Counted from the stretch's first letter, positions 52,873 to 62,033 are shown. The stretch is 64,000 nt of DNA from Clostridium sp. (GCF_017888565.1 NZ_JAGHFX010000028.1:1-64000); one strand, 5' to 3'. A program made the numbers and translations. Notes: a model not told the origin generated them from the sequence alone.

Positions 52873-53600
52873 ATTTAAGTGTTGCTATGGCTATTTCTAT
52901 AGGGTTAATAGTTGGAGTATATAATATGCTTTTAAAGTCTGCAAATAGCTATAGAAAAGAACATGAGTACTTAATATACTTTTTACCAATTGCAGTATTA
53001 CTAATAACAATTATGTATTTAAAAACAAAGAGAAATGCATACTCAGGGGAAATTTTATTAAAATTATAAGTTCAATCTGTAGCTAAAGATATTCCTTTTT
53101 ACATGATAGTTGTAGTATTTATAGGGTCTCTATTAACTACATTTTGTGCTGCTTCTGCTGGAAAAAAAGGGCTCGGTAGTAGCAATTGGAGGAACTTTAG
53201 GAGATTTTATAGCAAGAAAATTTAACTTGACAGATGATGAACAAAGAACTCTAGTAATATGTGGCGTAGGAAGTGCTTTTGGAGTAATATATGATGTCCT
53301 TTTGCAGGAGCAATTTTAGGGAGGGAATTAGTGTTAAAAGGTAAATTTCATTATTAAGCATTTATTCAAACATTTTTTGTAGGATCAGCATTGGGAAGTT
53401 GGATTGCTAAATTTATTAATATATCGTTAGAATCTTCTACAGCATTGGGAAAGATAGGTGTTTTTTGTAGTACAACTTCATTGCCTATTACATCTATAGC
53501 AATGTCATTAGAATACTTCGGCGGAGAAGAAATGGTAGCAATTATGATTTTTATGATAGTTAGTTACATAATTTCCGGATTCCATGATATTTTAACTTGA
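52873..53600 (+). pseudogene. CLC-type chloride channel/transporter remnant
   Basis: Three frames in turn give MAISIGLIVGVYNMLLKSA, then FIGSLLTTFCAASAG, then VVAIGGTLGDFIARKFNLTD, VICGVGSAFGVIYDV and finally GSALGSWIAKFINIS and YIISGFHDIL. The GTLGDFIAR and FAGAILG segments match the CLC (voltage-gated chloride channel) family. At least four frameshifts or stops are present. Two open stretches (52887-53069 and 53391-53600) are only fragments. Confidence 0.85.
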
Positions 53601-53796
53601 AGAAAATGACATAAGAAAAATAAAAAATGCTTTAAGAAAATATAATAAAAAAATGATTAATTTTTGCTAAGATTATTTTGATTAAACTGTAGTATATACT
53701 TTGAATTTTAGGTTATAAGATAATAATGAAGGGATATATACTTAACATTAAATGTATATAATATATATCTATAATAAATATAAGGAAGGTGAACTA

Positions 53797-55398
53797 ATGA
53801 AGAATATGTCTATTAAATTTGGGAAATTTATTTCTTTAAGTGTACTAACTATATTAATATCTTCTTCAATAATTATCTATAAAAATAAAGAAGAAGTACA
53901 TTCAGTATATGGAGCAGAAAATGGTAATAATTATATTATTCCAAAGCCATTGAGTTATGAAAAGGGAACAGGGAAATTTTTGATTACTAAGGACACTTCA
54001 ATTTATGTAAAAGGAAATAATGAAGCAGAAACAGAGGAACTTAGTAGAATCGCAGAATTACTAAGAGAAAAATTAAAACCTTCAACGGGATTTGAGTTAA
54101 AGATTGTGAAGAGTGAAAATCCTCCGAATTCAGGTATTTATTTAACAACTATTGGAGGAGAAGAAGCTCAAGGAAATGAAGGATATCAAATGATAAGCAC
54201 TTCTGAAAATGTTAAGATAATAGCATATAAGCCAGAAGGGGTTTATAGAGGAATTCAAACATTGAGGCAGCTATTACCTGCTGATATTGAAAAAAGTACA
54301 TTAATTACTAATGTTGAATGGAGTATTCCTGTATCTACAATAAATGATAAACCAGAATATCAATATAGAGGATTAATGATTGATGTTGCAAGACATTTTT
54401 TCACTGAAGATGAGATTAAACGTCAAATAGATTATGCATCACAATATAAAATAAACAAAGTTCATTTACATCTTACTGATGATCAAGGATGGCGTATAGA
54501 AATAAAGAAATATCCAGATCTTACGCTTATAGGAGGAAGTACAGAGGTAGGTGGTGGCCAAGGAGGATACTATACGCAGGAGCAATTTAAAAGTATAGTT
54601 AAATATGCAGCTGATAGGTACATAGAAATAATTTCTGAAATTGATATGCCAGGACATAGCAATGCGGCATTGGCCTCTTATGGATTTTTAAACCCAGATG
54701 GGAAAAGGAGACCACTATATACAGGAACAGATGTAGGGTTTAGTTCTTTCATGACTCATAGTGAAGAAACATATAAGTTTCTTGATGATGTAATTAGAGA
54801 AGTTTCAGCAATATCACCTTCTAAATATTTTCATATAGGAGGAGATGAGGCTGATAGCACTAAGAAGGAAGATTATGATTATTTTGTGGGAAGAGTAACT
54901 AAAATAGTTCAAAGATATGGGAAAACTCCAATTGGATGGGATCCGATTGACACTGCTCCAGAAATAGATTCAAGTGTAATATTACAAAATTGGAAGGATT
55001 CAAATGAAGCAGCTAGAGAAAAAAAGATGAAAATGATAATTTCAATTGCATCAAAAGCTTACTTAGATATGAAGTATAACGAGAATACACCTTATGGATT
55101 AACATGGGCAGGATATATTCCCATAGAAACTGCATATAGATGGGACCCTACAGAATATGCGCCTAAGGATTTAATTCTTGGGGTAGAAGCTCCATTGTGG
55201 ACGGAGACTATTTCAACTGTAGAACAAATGGATTTTATGATATATCCAAGATTACTAGGCTATGCTGAAATTGCCTGGACGCCTAAAGAACTTAGAAACT
55301 GGGATGAATATAAAATTAGATTAGAAAAGCAAGGAGAAAGACTTACAAATCAAGGTATAAATTACTATAGAGATAATAGTATATGGAAAGAAAAATAG
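53797..55398 (+). CDS. Beta-N-acetylhexosaminidase (GH20)
   Basis: A 533-residue secreted or membrane-anchored hydrolase. The N-terminus has one hydrophobic stretch (about 12-30). A GH20b-like domain (about 45-160) precedes the barrel. The barrel has VHLHLTDDQGWRIEIKKYP and the catalytic Asp-Glu pair in FHIGGDEAD (about 343-351), with GWDPI and WTETI later. It releases terminal GlcNAc or GalNAc from glycans. ATG 53797 has AAGGAAGGTG upstream; an ATG at 53752 lacks one. It sits alone beyond the CLC remnant. Confidence 0.92.
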   Translation: MKNMSIKFGKFISLSVLTILISSSIIIYKNKEEVHSVYGAENGNNYIIPKPLSYEKGTGKFLITKDTSIYVKGNNEAETEELSRIAELLREKLKPSTGFELKIVKSENPPNSGIYLTTIGGEEAQGNEGYQMISTSENVKIIAYKPEGVYRGIQTLRQLLPADIEKSTLITNVEWSIPVSTINDKPEYQYRGLMIDVARHFFTEDEIKRQIDYASQYKINKVHLHLTDDQGWRIEIKKYPDLTLIGGSTEVGGGQGGYYTQEQFKSIVKYAADRYIEIISEIDMPGHSNAALASYGFLNPDGKRRPLYTGTDVGFSSFMTHSEETYKFLDDVIREVSAISPSKYFHIGGDEADSTKKEDYDYFVGRVTKIVQRYGKTPIGWDPIDTAPEIDSSVILQNWKDSNEAAREKKMKMIISIASKAYLDMKYNENTPYGLTWAGYIPIETAYRWDPTEYAPKDLILGVEAPLWTETISTVEQMDFMIYPRLLGYAEIAWTPKELRNWDEYKIRLEKQGERLTNQGINYYRDNSIWKEK

Positions 55399-55459
55399 AG
55401 TATATTAATTAAAACTTTATGTTAAAATGATAGTATATTATAGAAAAAGGAGAATTTTT

Positions 55460-55513
55460 ATGCGTAAAAGAGTAGAATTAGTTATTAGATTAGGCTCTGG
55501 GCAAAGACTGTAA
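55460..55513 (+). CDS. Leader peptide of 17 residues
   Basis: The peptide is MRKRVELVIRLGSGQRL, with AAAAAGGAGA before its ATG. Its last codons (GGC TCT GGG CAA AGA CTG) form the 5' arms of two competing hairpins, so a ribosome on them would decide which forms. This is the arrangement of ribosome-mediated attenuation. I do not recognise the peptide. Confidence 0.6.
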   Translation: MRKRVELVIRLGSGQRL

Positions 55514-55600
55514 AATTTATTATTACAATTTTGTTCAGAGCCGTATCAAGAATATAAATACGGTTTGAATGTTTTGTGCATATGCAGTCTTTGCTTTTTA
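55493..55600 (+). promoter_or_regulatory. Attenuator-like hairpins before CD3324-type gene
   Basis: Hairpin A: GGCTCTG (55493-55499) with CAGAGCC (55536-55542). Hairpin T: GCAAAGACTG (55501-55510) with CAGTCTTTGC (55585-55594), then TTTTT. Hairpin B: CCGTAT (55541-55546) with ATACGG (55558-55563), sharing CC with A. A and T cross, so they are mutually exclusive. Confidence 0.65.
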
Positions 55601-55634
55601 TTTATGAATTAAGTAGTAGATAGGAGCAATAAGT

Positions 55635-55910
55635 ATGAAATATAAAAAAGCACAAGATATATTACCAGAAGAGATTATTAGAATAATTCAAGAATATGTA
55701 GACGGAGGATATTTATATATTCCTGCAAAGCCTGAAAAAAGAAGAGCTTGGGGATCTCAAAGTGGATTGAAAGCTGAATTAAATCAAAGAAATAGAGAGA
55801 TTTTATATAAATATATTAAAGGAATGTCTATTGAAGAGCTTACAAAATATTATTATCTTACTGAAAGTAGTATTAGAAGAATAATTAGAGAACAAAAAAA
55901 TATAATATAA
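55635..55910 (+). CDS. CD3324-family protein (small HTH protein)
   Basis: A 91-residue basic protein. The N-terminal half (MKYKKAQDILPEEIIRIIQE, then YVDGGYLYIPAKPEKRRAWG) and the C-terminal helix-turn-helix (MSIEELTKYYYLTESSIRRI) match the CD3324 family of clostridial small proteins. These are probably DNA-binding. TAGGAGC precedes the ATG. It is the only gene after the leader peptide/attenuator and probably its target. Confidence 0.8.
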   Translation: MKYKKAQDILPEEIIRIIQEYVDGGYLYIPAKPEKRRAWGSQSGLKAELNQRNREILYKYIKGMSIEELTKYYYLTESSIRRIIREQKNII

Positions 55911-56062
55911 ATTTTGATAATGATACTTATATAATTTCTGTATAGGTATCATTTTTTTGTTTATTATAATCAAAATCTATTCAGAAGTATTTTTAAACTT
56001 GTTATATAAATTTATTAAATGGTATTATCGTGTATAAAGTATTTTCAAGGAGTGAAGTAAAG

Positions 56063-56782
56063 ATGAATAGAGTAGTAGCGTTAGATATTAGTTTTAAGTT
56101 AGAGGGAAGAGCTAATACAATTTTCCCAGTAATATTAAGTGATGATAACAACATAATTTTAATCGACTGTGGATATCCAAACTTTTTATCACTAATAGAG
56201 GAGTGTTCTAGAAAGAAGGGAATTAATTTGGATAAGCTGACCAAAATAATTATAACTCATCATGACTATGATCATATGGGATCATTAGGAGATTTTAAAA
56301 GAAAATACCCTAATATAGAGATAGTGTCATCATATATTGAAGAAAGGTATATAAGTGGAAAAGAAAAATCATTAAGATTGAGGCAAGCAGAATTTATATA
56401 TGATACTATTCCAGAAGAAGGTAAAGAGAAAGCGAAGAAATTTCAACATATGCTTGAATCTATAGAAAGTATTACTGTAGATAGAATTGTGAAAGATAAA
56501 GATAAATTTAATTGGTGTGGAGGTATAGAAATAATTGAAACTCCAGGGCACATGCCAGGACATATATCTATATATTTAAATGAGAGTAAAACATTAATAG
56601 CAGGAGATGCTTTAGTAATTGAGAAGGAGGATTTAGTTATTGCAAATCCTCAATATACATTAGATATGGATAAAGCCAAGAGTTCTATAAGAAAACTATT
56701 AGATTATGATATAGAAAAAATAATATGTTATCATGATGGAGTATATACAAGAAATATTAGAGAATGCCTTATGAAAATCTAG
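56063..56782 (+). CDS. MBL-fold metallo-hydrolase
   Basis: A 239-residue metallo-beta-lactamase-fold hydrolase with THHDYDHMGSL (the HxHxDH-like motif, here HHDYDH), GHMPGHISIYL and AGDALV, ending in CYHDG. It belongs to the glyoxalase-II-like/YflN-type group. It lacks a signal peptide. The ATG at 56063 has AAGGAG about 12 bases upstream; the earlier in-frame start at 56030 has none. It has no operon partner. Confidence 0.85.
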   Translation: MNRVVALDISFKLEGRANTIFPVILSDDNNIILIDCGYPNFLSLIEECSRKKGINLDKLTKIIITHHDYDHMGSLGDFKRKYPNIEIVSSYIEERYISGKEKSLRLRQAEFIYDTIPEEGKEKAKKFQHMLESIESITVDRIVKDKDKFNWCGGIEIIETPGHMPGHISIYLNESKTLIAGDALVIEKEDLVIANPQYTLDMDKAKSSIRKLLDYDIEKIICYHDGVYTRNIRECLMKI

Positions 56783-56827
56783 TAAAAATATATAATATTG
56801 ATGAAAAAAATGGTTTTACGTAGGTGT

Positions 56828-56845
56828 TTTAACGGAAATTTAACA
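56828..56845 (+). promoter_or_regulatory. Pho-box-like direct repeat 1
   Basis: TTTAAC (56828-56833), five bases, then TTTAACA (56839-56845). The repeat period is 11 bases, as in Firmicute PhoP boxes. Confidence 0.55.
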
Positions 56846-56893
56846 TTAATTAATTTAATCTTTTGAAACTGTCATTATTACAGTGTTTTTCCA

Positions 56894-56921
56894 TTTAACG
56901 AGAATTTAACACGGATTTAGT
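56894..56921 (+). promoter_or_regulatory. Pho-box-like direct repeat 2
   Basis: TTTAAC (56894-56899), TTTAAC (56905-56910) and TTTAGT (56916-56921) at exact 11-base spacing, upstream of the phosphate permease. The rest of the 56783-57090 gap is AT-rich without a gene. Confidence 0.6.
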
Positions 56922-57090
56922 GGTATAAACTGTGTATTTTTAAGATTAAATATTATATAATCACATTGTAAAATTTTTATGAATAATATTATTATAATTC
57001 TGGATATTATATATTTATTTATGATATAAAAACTAGATTTTATACCATATATTTACTAAAAATTAACATAAAAATGAAAGGGGATATTTC

Positions 57091-58143
57091 ATGACTATTT
57101 CTTTCTTTGAATTTTTAAGACAAGTAGTAGATAATCCGGCATTATTAATAACAGTAATTTTAACTTTAGGTGTAATTTTGGTAAATGGATGGACAGATGC
57201 GCCTAATGCTATTGCAACATGTGTATCTACAAGAGCAATAGGCCCTCGTGCTGCTATATTAATGGCAGCAGTTTTTAATTTTCTTGGTGTTTTTGTAATG
57301 ACTATGATAAATGCTAATGTTGCACAAACTATATATAATATGGTAGATTTTGGTGGTAATTCTAGTGATGCATTAGTTGCTTTATGTGCTTCATTATTTG
57401 CTATAGTAGTTTGGGCAACTACAGCTTGGTATTTTGGAATTCCTACTAGTGAAAGTCATGCATTAATTGCTGGTATTTCAGGTGCTGCAATTGCTCTGCA
57501 AGGTGGATTTAGCGGAATTAATGGTGGAGAGTGGATAAAGGTAGTATATGGATTAGTACTTTCTACAGGATTAGGATTTGCTATGGGTTGGATAACAGTT
57601 AAGATTATAGAATTTATATTTAAAGGTTTTGATCGTAGAAAGACAAGGAGTTTCTTTAAATACTCACAAATTGGTGGAGGAGCTGCAATGGCATTTATGC
57701 ATGGAGCTCAAGATGGTCAGAAATTTATGGGAGTATTTATGCTTGGAATATTCTTAGCAAATGGACAAGGTGGTGTTGAAAGTTTTGTAATTCCAGTATG
57801 GTTAATGATAGTTTGTTCTTTAGTTATGGCTTTAGGCACCTCTATAGGAGGATACAAAATTATAAAAGCTGTTGGTATGGATATGGTTAAATTGGAGCAA
57901 TATCAAGGGTTTTCAGCAGACCTAGCTGCAGCGGGATGCCTTCTTATTTCTTCAGTAACAGGAATTCCTGTAAGTACAACTCATACTAAAACAACTTCAA
58001 TAATGGGAGTTGGCGCAGCGAAGAGAGTAAGCTCTGTAAACTGGGGAGTTGTTAAGGAAATGGTTTGGACATGGGTTCTTACTTTTCCGGGTTGTGGTAT
58101 TATCGGATTTTTAATGGCAAAATTTTTCATTTGGATTTTTTAA
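57091..58143 (+). CDS. PiT-family inorganic phosphate permease
   Basis: A 350-residue membrane protein with about ten helices and the PiT signatures NGWTDAPNAIATCVSTRAIG, STTHTKTTSIMGVGAAKR and HGAQDGQKFMG. It imports phosphate (or metal phosphate) with cations. AAAGGGG lies eight bases before the ATG. It is followed after 33 bases by a DUF47 regulator-like gene. Pho-box-like repeats upstream suggest induction by phosphate limitation, which is unusual for PiT. Confidence 0.92.
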   Translation: MTISFFEFLRQVVDNPALLITVILTLGVILVNGWTDAPNAIATCVSTRAIGPRAAILMAAVFNFLGVFVMTMINANVAQTIYNMVDFGGNSSDALVALCASLFAIVVWATTAWYFGIPTSESHALIAGISGAAIALQGGFSGINGGEWIKVVYGLVLSTGLGFAMGWITVKIIEFIFKGFDRRKTRSFFKYSQIGGGAAMAFMHGAQDGQKFMGVFMLGIFLANGQGGVESFVIPVWLMIVCSLVMALGTSIGGYKIIKAVGMDMVKLEQYQGFSADLAAAGCLLISSVTGIPVSTTHTKTTSIMGVGAAKRVSSVNWGVVKEMVWTWVLTFPGCGIIGFLMAKFFIWIF

Positions 58144-58176
58144 TAAAATATAAACTACAAAGGAGTAGGATTAAAA

Positions 58177-58800
58177 ATGGCAAGTAAAAAAGGAAATGAT
58201 TATTTTGAAATGTTATCTGAGTTAGTAGATTATTCATGTAGTGCAGCAAATTTACTTCATGATACTTTATTAAACTTTGATGCAACTGAAATGGAAAAGA
58301 AAATAGAAGAAATGCATAAGATTGAACATTCTGCAGATTTAAAAAAGCATGATATGATGGATAAATTAGTTAAGGAATTTATTACACCTATTGAAAGAGG
58401 AGATATTGCAGAATTAGCTCATGAAATTGATAATGTAACAGATGCTATAGAAGATATCTTAGCAAGAATATATATGTTTAATATTAGTTCTATGAGAAAA
58501 GAAGCTTTAGACTTTGCTAATGTAATAATCAAAAATTGTAATGAATTAAAGGGATTAATGAAAGAATTCCGTAATTATAAGAAGTCGCAAGAAATACAAA
58601 AGTTAATAGTAAATATAAATGGATTAGAAGAGGAAGGTGATAAGTTATATACTATGAGTATAAGAAATCTTTATACTACTTCAAAGGATCCTATTGAATT
58701 AATGACATGGACAGATACTTTCAAGTATTTTGAAAGATGTTGTGATGCTTGCGAAACAGCAGCAAATGTAGTTGAAAGTGTAATAATGAAGAATTCATAA
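58177..58800 (+). CDS. DUF47 / PhoU-like regulatory protein
   Basis: A 207-residue all-helical cytosolic protein of the DUF47 family (PhoU-related), with NYFEM-like start, KIEHSADLKKHDMMDKLVKEF, FITPIERGDIAELA and DACETAANVVE. Such proteins sit beside PiT permeases and modulate them. AAAGGAG precedes the ATG. A terminator follows. Confidence 0.92.
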   Translation: MASKKGNDYFEMLSELVDYSCSAANLLHDTLLNFDATEMEKKIEEMHKIEHSADLKKHDMMDKLVKEFITPIERGDIAELAHEIDNVTDAIEDILARIYMFNISSMRKEALDFANVIIKNCNELKGLMKEFRNYKKSQEIQKLIVNINGLEEEGDKLYTMSIRNLYTTSKDPIELMTWTDTFKYFERCCDACETAANVVESVIMKNS

Positions 58801-58819
58801 AATATATAAGATATAATAA

Positions 58820-58844
58820 AAGGCTGTTGATTTTCAACAGCCTT
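58820..58844 (+). terminator. Terminator after DUF47 gene
   Basis: AAGGCTGTTGA (58820-58830) pairs with TCAACAGCCTT (58834-58844). Confidence 0.8.
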
Positions 58845-58962
58845 ACTCTATTTCAAATTTATTTATTTTTAAGATGTTACTGAACTTACTTCAATATATT
58901 TCTTATTTACATATATTACCGAGAAAAGATACAAAGCAATTGGATGCAAAACAACATCAGAT

Positions 58963-59505
58963 TTATTTACAATATTTTAACCATCTAGCATAAATTTCAG
59001 GTCTTTCAACTTGAACAAAATTTAAAAATTCTTCTTTGTATCCAAGATTGTCTAATCCTTTAATGATTAATTTAGGATATACTCTTTTTTTCTTCATAGC
59101 CTTTGCAGTATCAATAAGTTTAATATCATTTAATGGTGTTAAAAATATATGAAATAAAGCAGAATCTAATCGTGCATATCCTATAGAATACATGGCGTCA
59201 TAAATATCAATGATTTTACTTGAAATATCTGATGTAAGAGGATGTGATAACAAGTATTTATTTAATTCAATTCCATCTATATATTCTCTTATTATATGTT
59301 TTTTACCATATGAATAAATTTTAGGGAAATGTGGATTTGCTTGAGCCATAAGTAAAGTCTGTATTTCGTTTCTACAAGATTGTTTCTTTTTAAAAATTTT
59401 TATGCATTTTTCTGTACCTATTTTGTACACTTTTCCTTGAGTTCCACTACCAAGTAATTGTAATTCATTTATATTTATTCCATCGTAGAGTTTAATTTTA
59501 ATCAC
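58963..59505 (-). CDS. Protein-kinase-like small protein
   Basis: A 180-residue protein with a kinase N-lobe: a glycine-rich loop GSGTQGKVYKI, then KCIKIF with the VAIK-type lysine, and a YIDGIEL hinge. The catalytic-loop region (YARLDSALFHIFLTPLNDIK) lacks the usual HxDxxxxN and has LIDTAKA where DFG would be. It is shorter than a full kinase and resembles small YrzF-type kinase-like proteins. Start by GTG 59505 is weak, because GGTG both precedes and includes it. It may be an inactive kinase. Confidence 0.65.
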   Translation of the reverse strand: MIKIKLYDGININELQLLGSGTQGKVYKIGTEKCIKIFKKKQSCRNEIQTLLMAQANPHFPKIYSYGKKHIIREYIDGIELNKYLLSHPLTSDISSKIIDIYDAMYSIGYARLDSALFHIFLTPLNDIKLIDTAKAMKKKRVYPKLIIKGLDNLGYKEEFLNFVQVERPEIYARWLKYCK

Positions 59506-59574
59506 CTACCAATAAAGTAATAACAATATTAGTATATGAAACATAATAAAATTGATTTACTTTATTTTAGTTTT

Positions 59575-60519
59575 TTATAACTCTATTTCTTCAGCTCTTA
59601 TCTTAAAATTAGCATCTTTAAAGGACTTTTTAATATATGATGCAGAGCCAATAAATGTTAAGAGATAACCAATAAGTAAATTTTTAATAAACTCGACTTT
59701 AATTGAAGGTTCCGATAAAAAATCTGGAACAGATTTTAATGCGTCGAAGAATGTTATTTTATAATAGGTTTTAAATTCTGAATAAATATCTATAGCTAAC
59801 GAAATGTGGTTAGCTAAATATATCATTATAATAGTTATTATAGATGTGATAATAATTCCCGTTATATTAAGCTTTCCACCAAGTAATTGATAGCCTTTAA
59901 TGCAACATATAGCAATAGCTAGTCCAGCAATTGCAGCTATATAATTCATTTGGTATATCAAGATCCAAACTAGAGATCCAAGTAAAGCACCTATAAATCC
60001 GCCTACAATTCCACCAACTATATTATTACTTACATTTTTTAGGCTATTTTGATTTTCACTTATAGAGTTTGTAATTTCCAATTGGCAATTCTTGCAGCAA
60101 GGAATAACAGTAGTGCCTAGTAAAAATGGTGATACTTCCGTATTTTCTCCACAAGAGCTACATCCAGTCACAAAGTTATTCATAATAGAAAAATCTATAA
60201 GTTTATTTAATATGGATAATATTATTTCTGGACTTCTATATTTTTTATAGCTTGGATTATATTGCAGCTGAATACTAGAAGGCTTATAGGATGCATAATT
60301 AAGTTTTTTAAATTCTTTTGTTAAATCATTAAGGAAAGAATTAATTTTATCTACTTCAAATTCATTAGTAAGTTTTATAGGAAAATCAATATAATATATA
60401 TAATTAATTGAGCTTATTGAAATATTATATCCCCTATATAATCCAAATAAAAAGTCATGTTTATTGATAGGATTTAAATGCGTTAATTCTGCAAGACCTA
60501 AAAGTAGTTTATCTTTCAT
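59575..60519 (-). CDS. Membrane protein with zinc-binding motif
   Basis: A 314-residue protein: a soluble N-terminal half (1-135), a CxxC...CCxxC motif near 119-145 (CSSCGE, PCCKNCQ) that likely binds zinc, and five hydrophobic segments (about 168-190, 192-210, 218-240, 280-300 and one other). It has a Gly-rich stretch GGIVGGFIGALLG. AGGAG precedes ATG 60519; the first in-frame TTG lacks good spacing. The function is unknown. Confidence 0.65.
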   Translation of the reverse strand: MKDKLLLGLAELTHLNPINKHDFLFGLYRGYNISISSINYIYYIDFPIKLTNEFEVDKINSFLNDLTKEFKKLNYASYKPSSIQLQYNPSYKKYRSPEIILSILNKLIDFSIMNNFVTGCSSCGENTEVSPFLLGTTVIPCCKNCQLEITNSISENQNSLKNVSNNIVGGIVGGFIGALLGSLVWILIYQMNYIAAIAGLAIAICCIKGYQLLGGKLNITGIIITSIITIIMIYLANHISLAIDIYSEFKTYYKITFFDALKSVPDFLSEPSIKVEFIKNLLIGYLLTFIGSASYIKKSFKDANFKIRAEEIEL

Positions 60520-60693
60520 TAGCAAGTACTCCTCTCATTTTAAATTCTTAAATTATTCATTATTATACCAATAACTAGATTGAGTATCGATTAATAAATA
60601 TAATCGCATAATAATTCATATTTACATTATGAAATTAATATTATACAATTTATGTAATATTAATCAAAAAGGTGAATATTTAGCAGGAGGATT

Positions 60694-61022
60694 TTATTTC
60701 AAAAAGTTTAGGCCCAAATCCAAATGATATAGCCAGATGAAAATATTAAAACAGTATGCTTTATAAAAAATACTATAAAAAATCCTAATATTGAAGTTGG
60801 AGATTATTCTTATTTTTCATGAGAAGAATTTGAAAAGCATGGAACTCATCATTATGAGTTTATTGGTGATAAGTTAGTTATAGGGAAATTTTGTGTTATT
60901 GCAAGTGGCGTAGAATCTATTATGAATGGTGCAAATCATAGGATGAATAGTGTAACTACTTATCCATTTAATATTATGGGGAATGGATGGGAGAAATCAA
61001 CTCCTGCAATAGAAGATTTATA
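60694..61022 (+). pseudogene. Vat-type acetyltransferase remnant
   Basis: Reading through a frameshift near 60734 and a TGA near 60824 gives SLGPNPNDI, VCFIKNTIKNPNIEVGDYSY, HHYEFIGDKLVIGKFCVIAS and NGANHRMNSVTTYPFN, then GNGWEKSTPAIEDL. These match the first half of xenobiotic (streptogramin) O-acetyltransferases of the Vat/CatB family. The C-terminal hexapeptide repeats are absent. GGAGG remains upstream at 60686-60690, but the ATG is gone. Confidence 0.85.
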
Positions 61023-61119
61023 AAAATTTAGATGTGTTATGTAGCTCTGATTTAAATAGGATAAGAAGTATAGAATAAAAAAGCATTATATGAATTTATT
61101 AGTATTTGGAGGTATAATA

Positions 61120-61650
61120 ATGATCAATAGCAAGATTGTAAGATGTATACATGATAGTATTTGGGAAGAAATATGGGAATTATATAATAGTAGCTTTCCT
61201 ATTTTTGAGAGGCGGATATTATCTAATCAAATAGATGCAATAAAAAATGATAGATTTAATTGTAAAACTTATTTTGAAGATGAAACCCTAGTAGGAATAT
61301 TATTTTATTGGGAATATAAAAATTATAAATATATAGAACATTTTGCTATAAATGAGTATCTTCGTGGAAAAAAATATGGTTCAAAGATTTTACAGGATTT
61401 TTGTGATGATAATAAAACTATTATTTTAGAGATTGATCCTATTGTAGATGAAATTTCAAAACGGAGACTTATGTTTTATGAAAACATAGGATTTAAACTA
61501 AATAATATTGTTCATATACATCCTCCCTATAGAAAGGGCTATAAAGGACACAATTTAAAAGTTTTAAGCTATAAAAGAAAGTTAGATTTATTAGAATATA
61601 ATGAGTTTAATAAATTTTTACAAGATGAAGTAATGAGATATAGTGACTAA
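61120..61650 (+). CDS. GNAT-family N-acetyltransferase
   Basis: A 176-residue enzyme with a GNAT core: YIEHFAINEYLRGKKYGSKIL holds the acetyl-CoA pyrophosphate-binding loop (RGKKYG), and RRLMFYENIGFK follows. The acceptor is unknown. The ATG at 61120 has TTGGAGGT upstream; the frame from 61090 lacks one. It lies just past the Vat remnant. Confidence 0.85.
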   Translation: MINSKIVRCIHDSIWEEIWELYNSSFPIFERRILSNQIDAIKNDRFNCKTYFEDETLVGILFYWEYKNYKYIEHFAINEYLRGKKYGSKILQDFCDDNKTIILEIDPIVDEISKRRLMFYENIGFKLNNIVHIHPPYRKGYKGHNLKVLSYKRKLDLLEYNEFNKFLQDEVMRYSD

Positions 61651-61721
61651 TAAAAGATTTTTAGGCAAAGATAAATTAAATTATTATTAATAGAACTAAA
61701 ACAATAATATTACATATATAG

Positions 61722-61770
61722 AAACCTAGATATTATAATTATTAATAGATTTTATAATATCTAGGTTTTT
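61722..61770. terminator. Bidirectional terminator
   Basis: AAACCTAGATATTATAA (61722-61738) pairs with TTATAATATCTAGGTTT (61752-61768). It separates convergent genes. Confidence 0.85.
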
Positions 61771-61826
61771 ATATTCATGGTAAGATATCAATTTAATAAG
61801 TTCTATAAACTAGTTGCTAATAATAA

Positions 61827-62033
61827 TTACTTATAATTCTTTTTAAAATTCCATATAAAAGATATAAATAGTGAAATTATTCCTATAAATAGAAAAATAT
61901 AAAAAAGTGGTATTAGGAAAAATGGCTCCATAAGAGTACCATCTGGAGCAACGTCACTTCCAATAATATTAAATGCAATAATACAAGATATTGATAGTAT
62001 AAATGATGTTAAAGATATTATATATTTTTTCAT
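61827..62033 (-). CDS. DUF3955 membrane protein
   Basis: A 68-residue protein with two membrane helices, and NIIGSDVAPDGTLMEPFFLIP between them, the DUF3955 signature. GGAGG precedes the ATG. Small DUF3955 proteins have no known function. Confidence 0.8.
   Translation of the reverse strand: MKKYIISLTSFILSISCIIAFNIIGSDVAPDGTLMEPFFLIPLFYIFLFIGIISLFISFIWNFKKNYK

Noticed and set aside
52887-53600. Two short proteins (60 and 69 residues) read as separate genes
   Set aside because: Both are fragments of one decayed CLC gene, and neither has a ribosome-binding site of its own.
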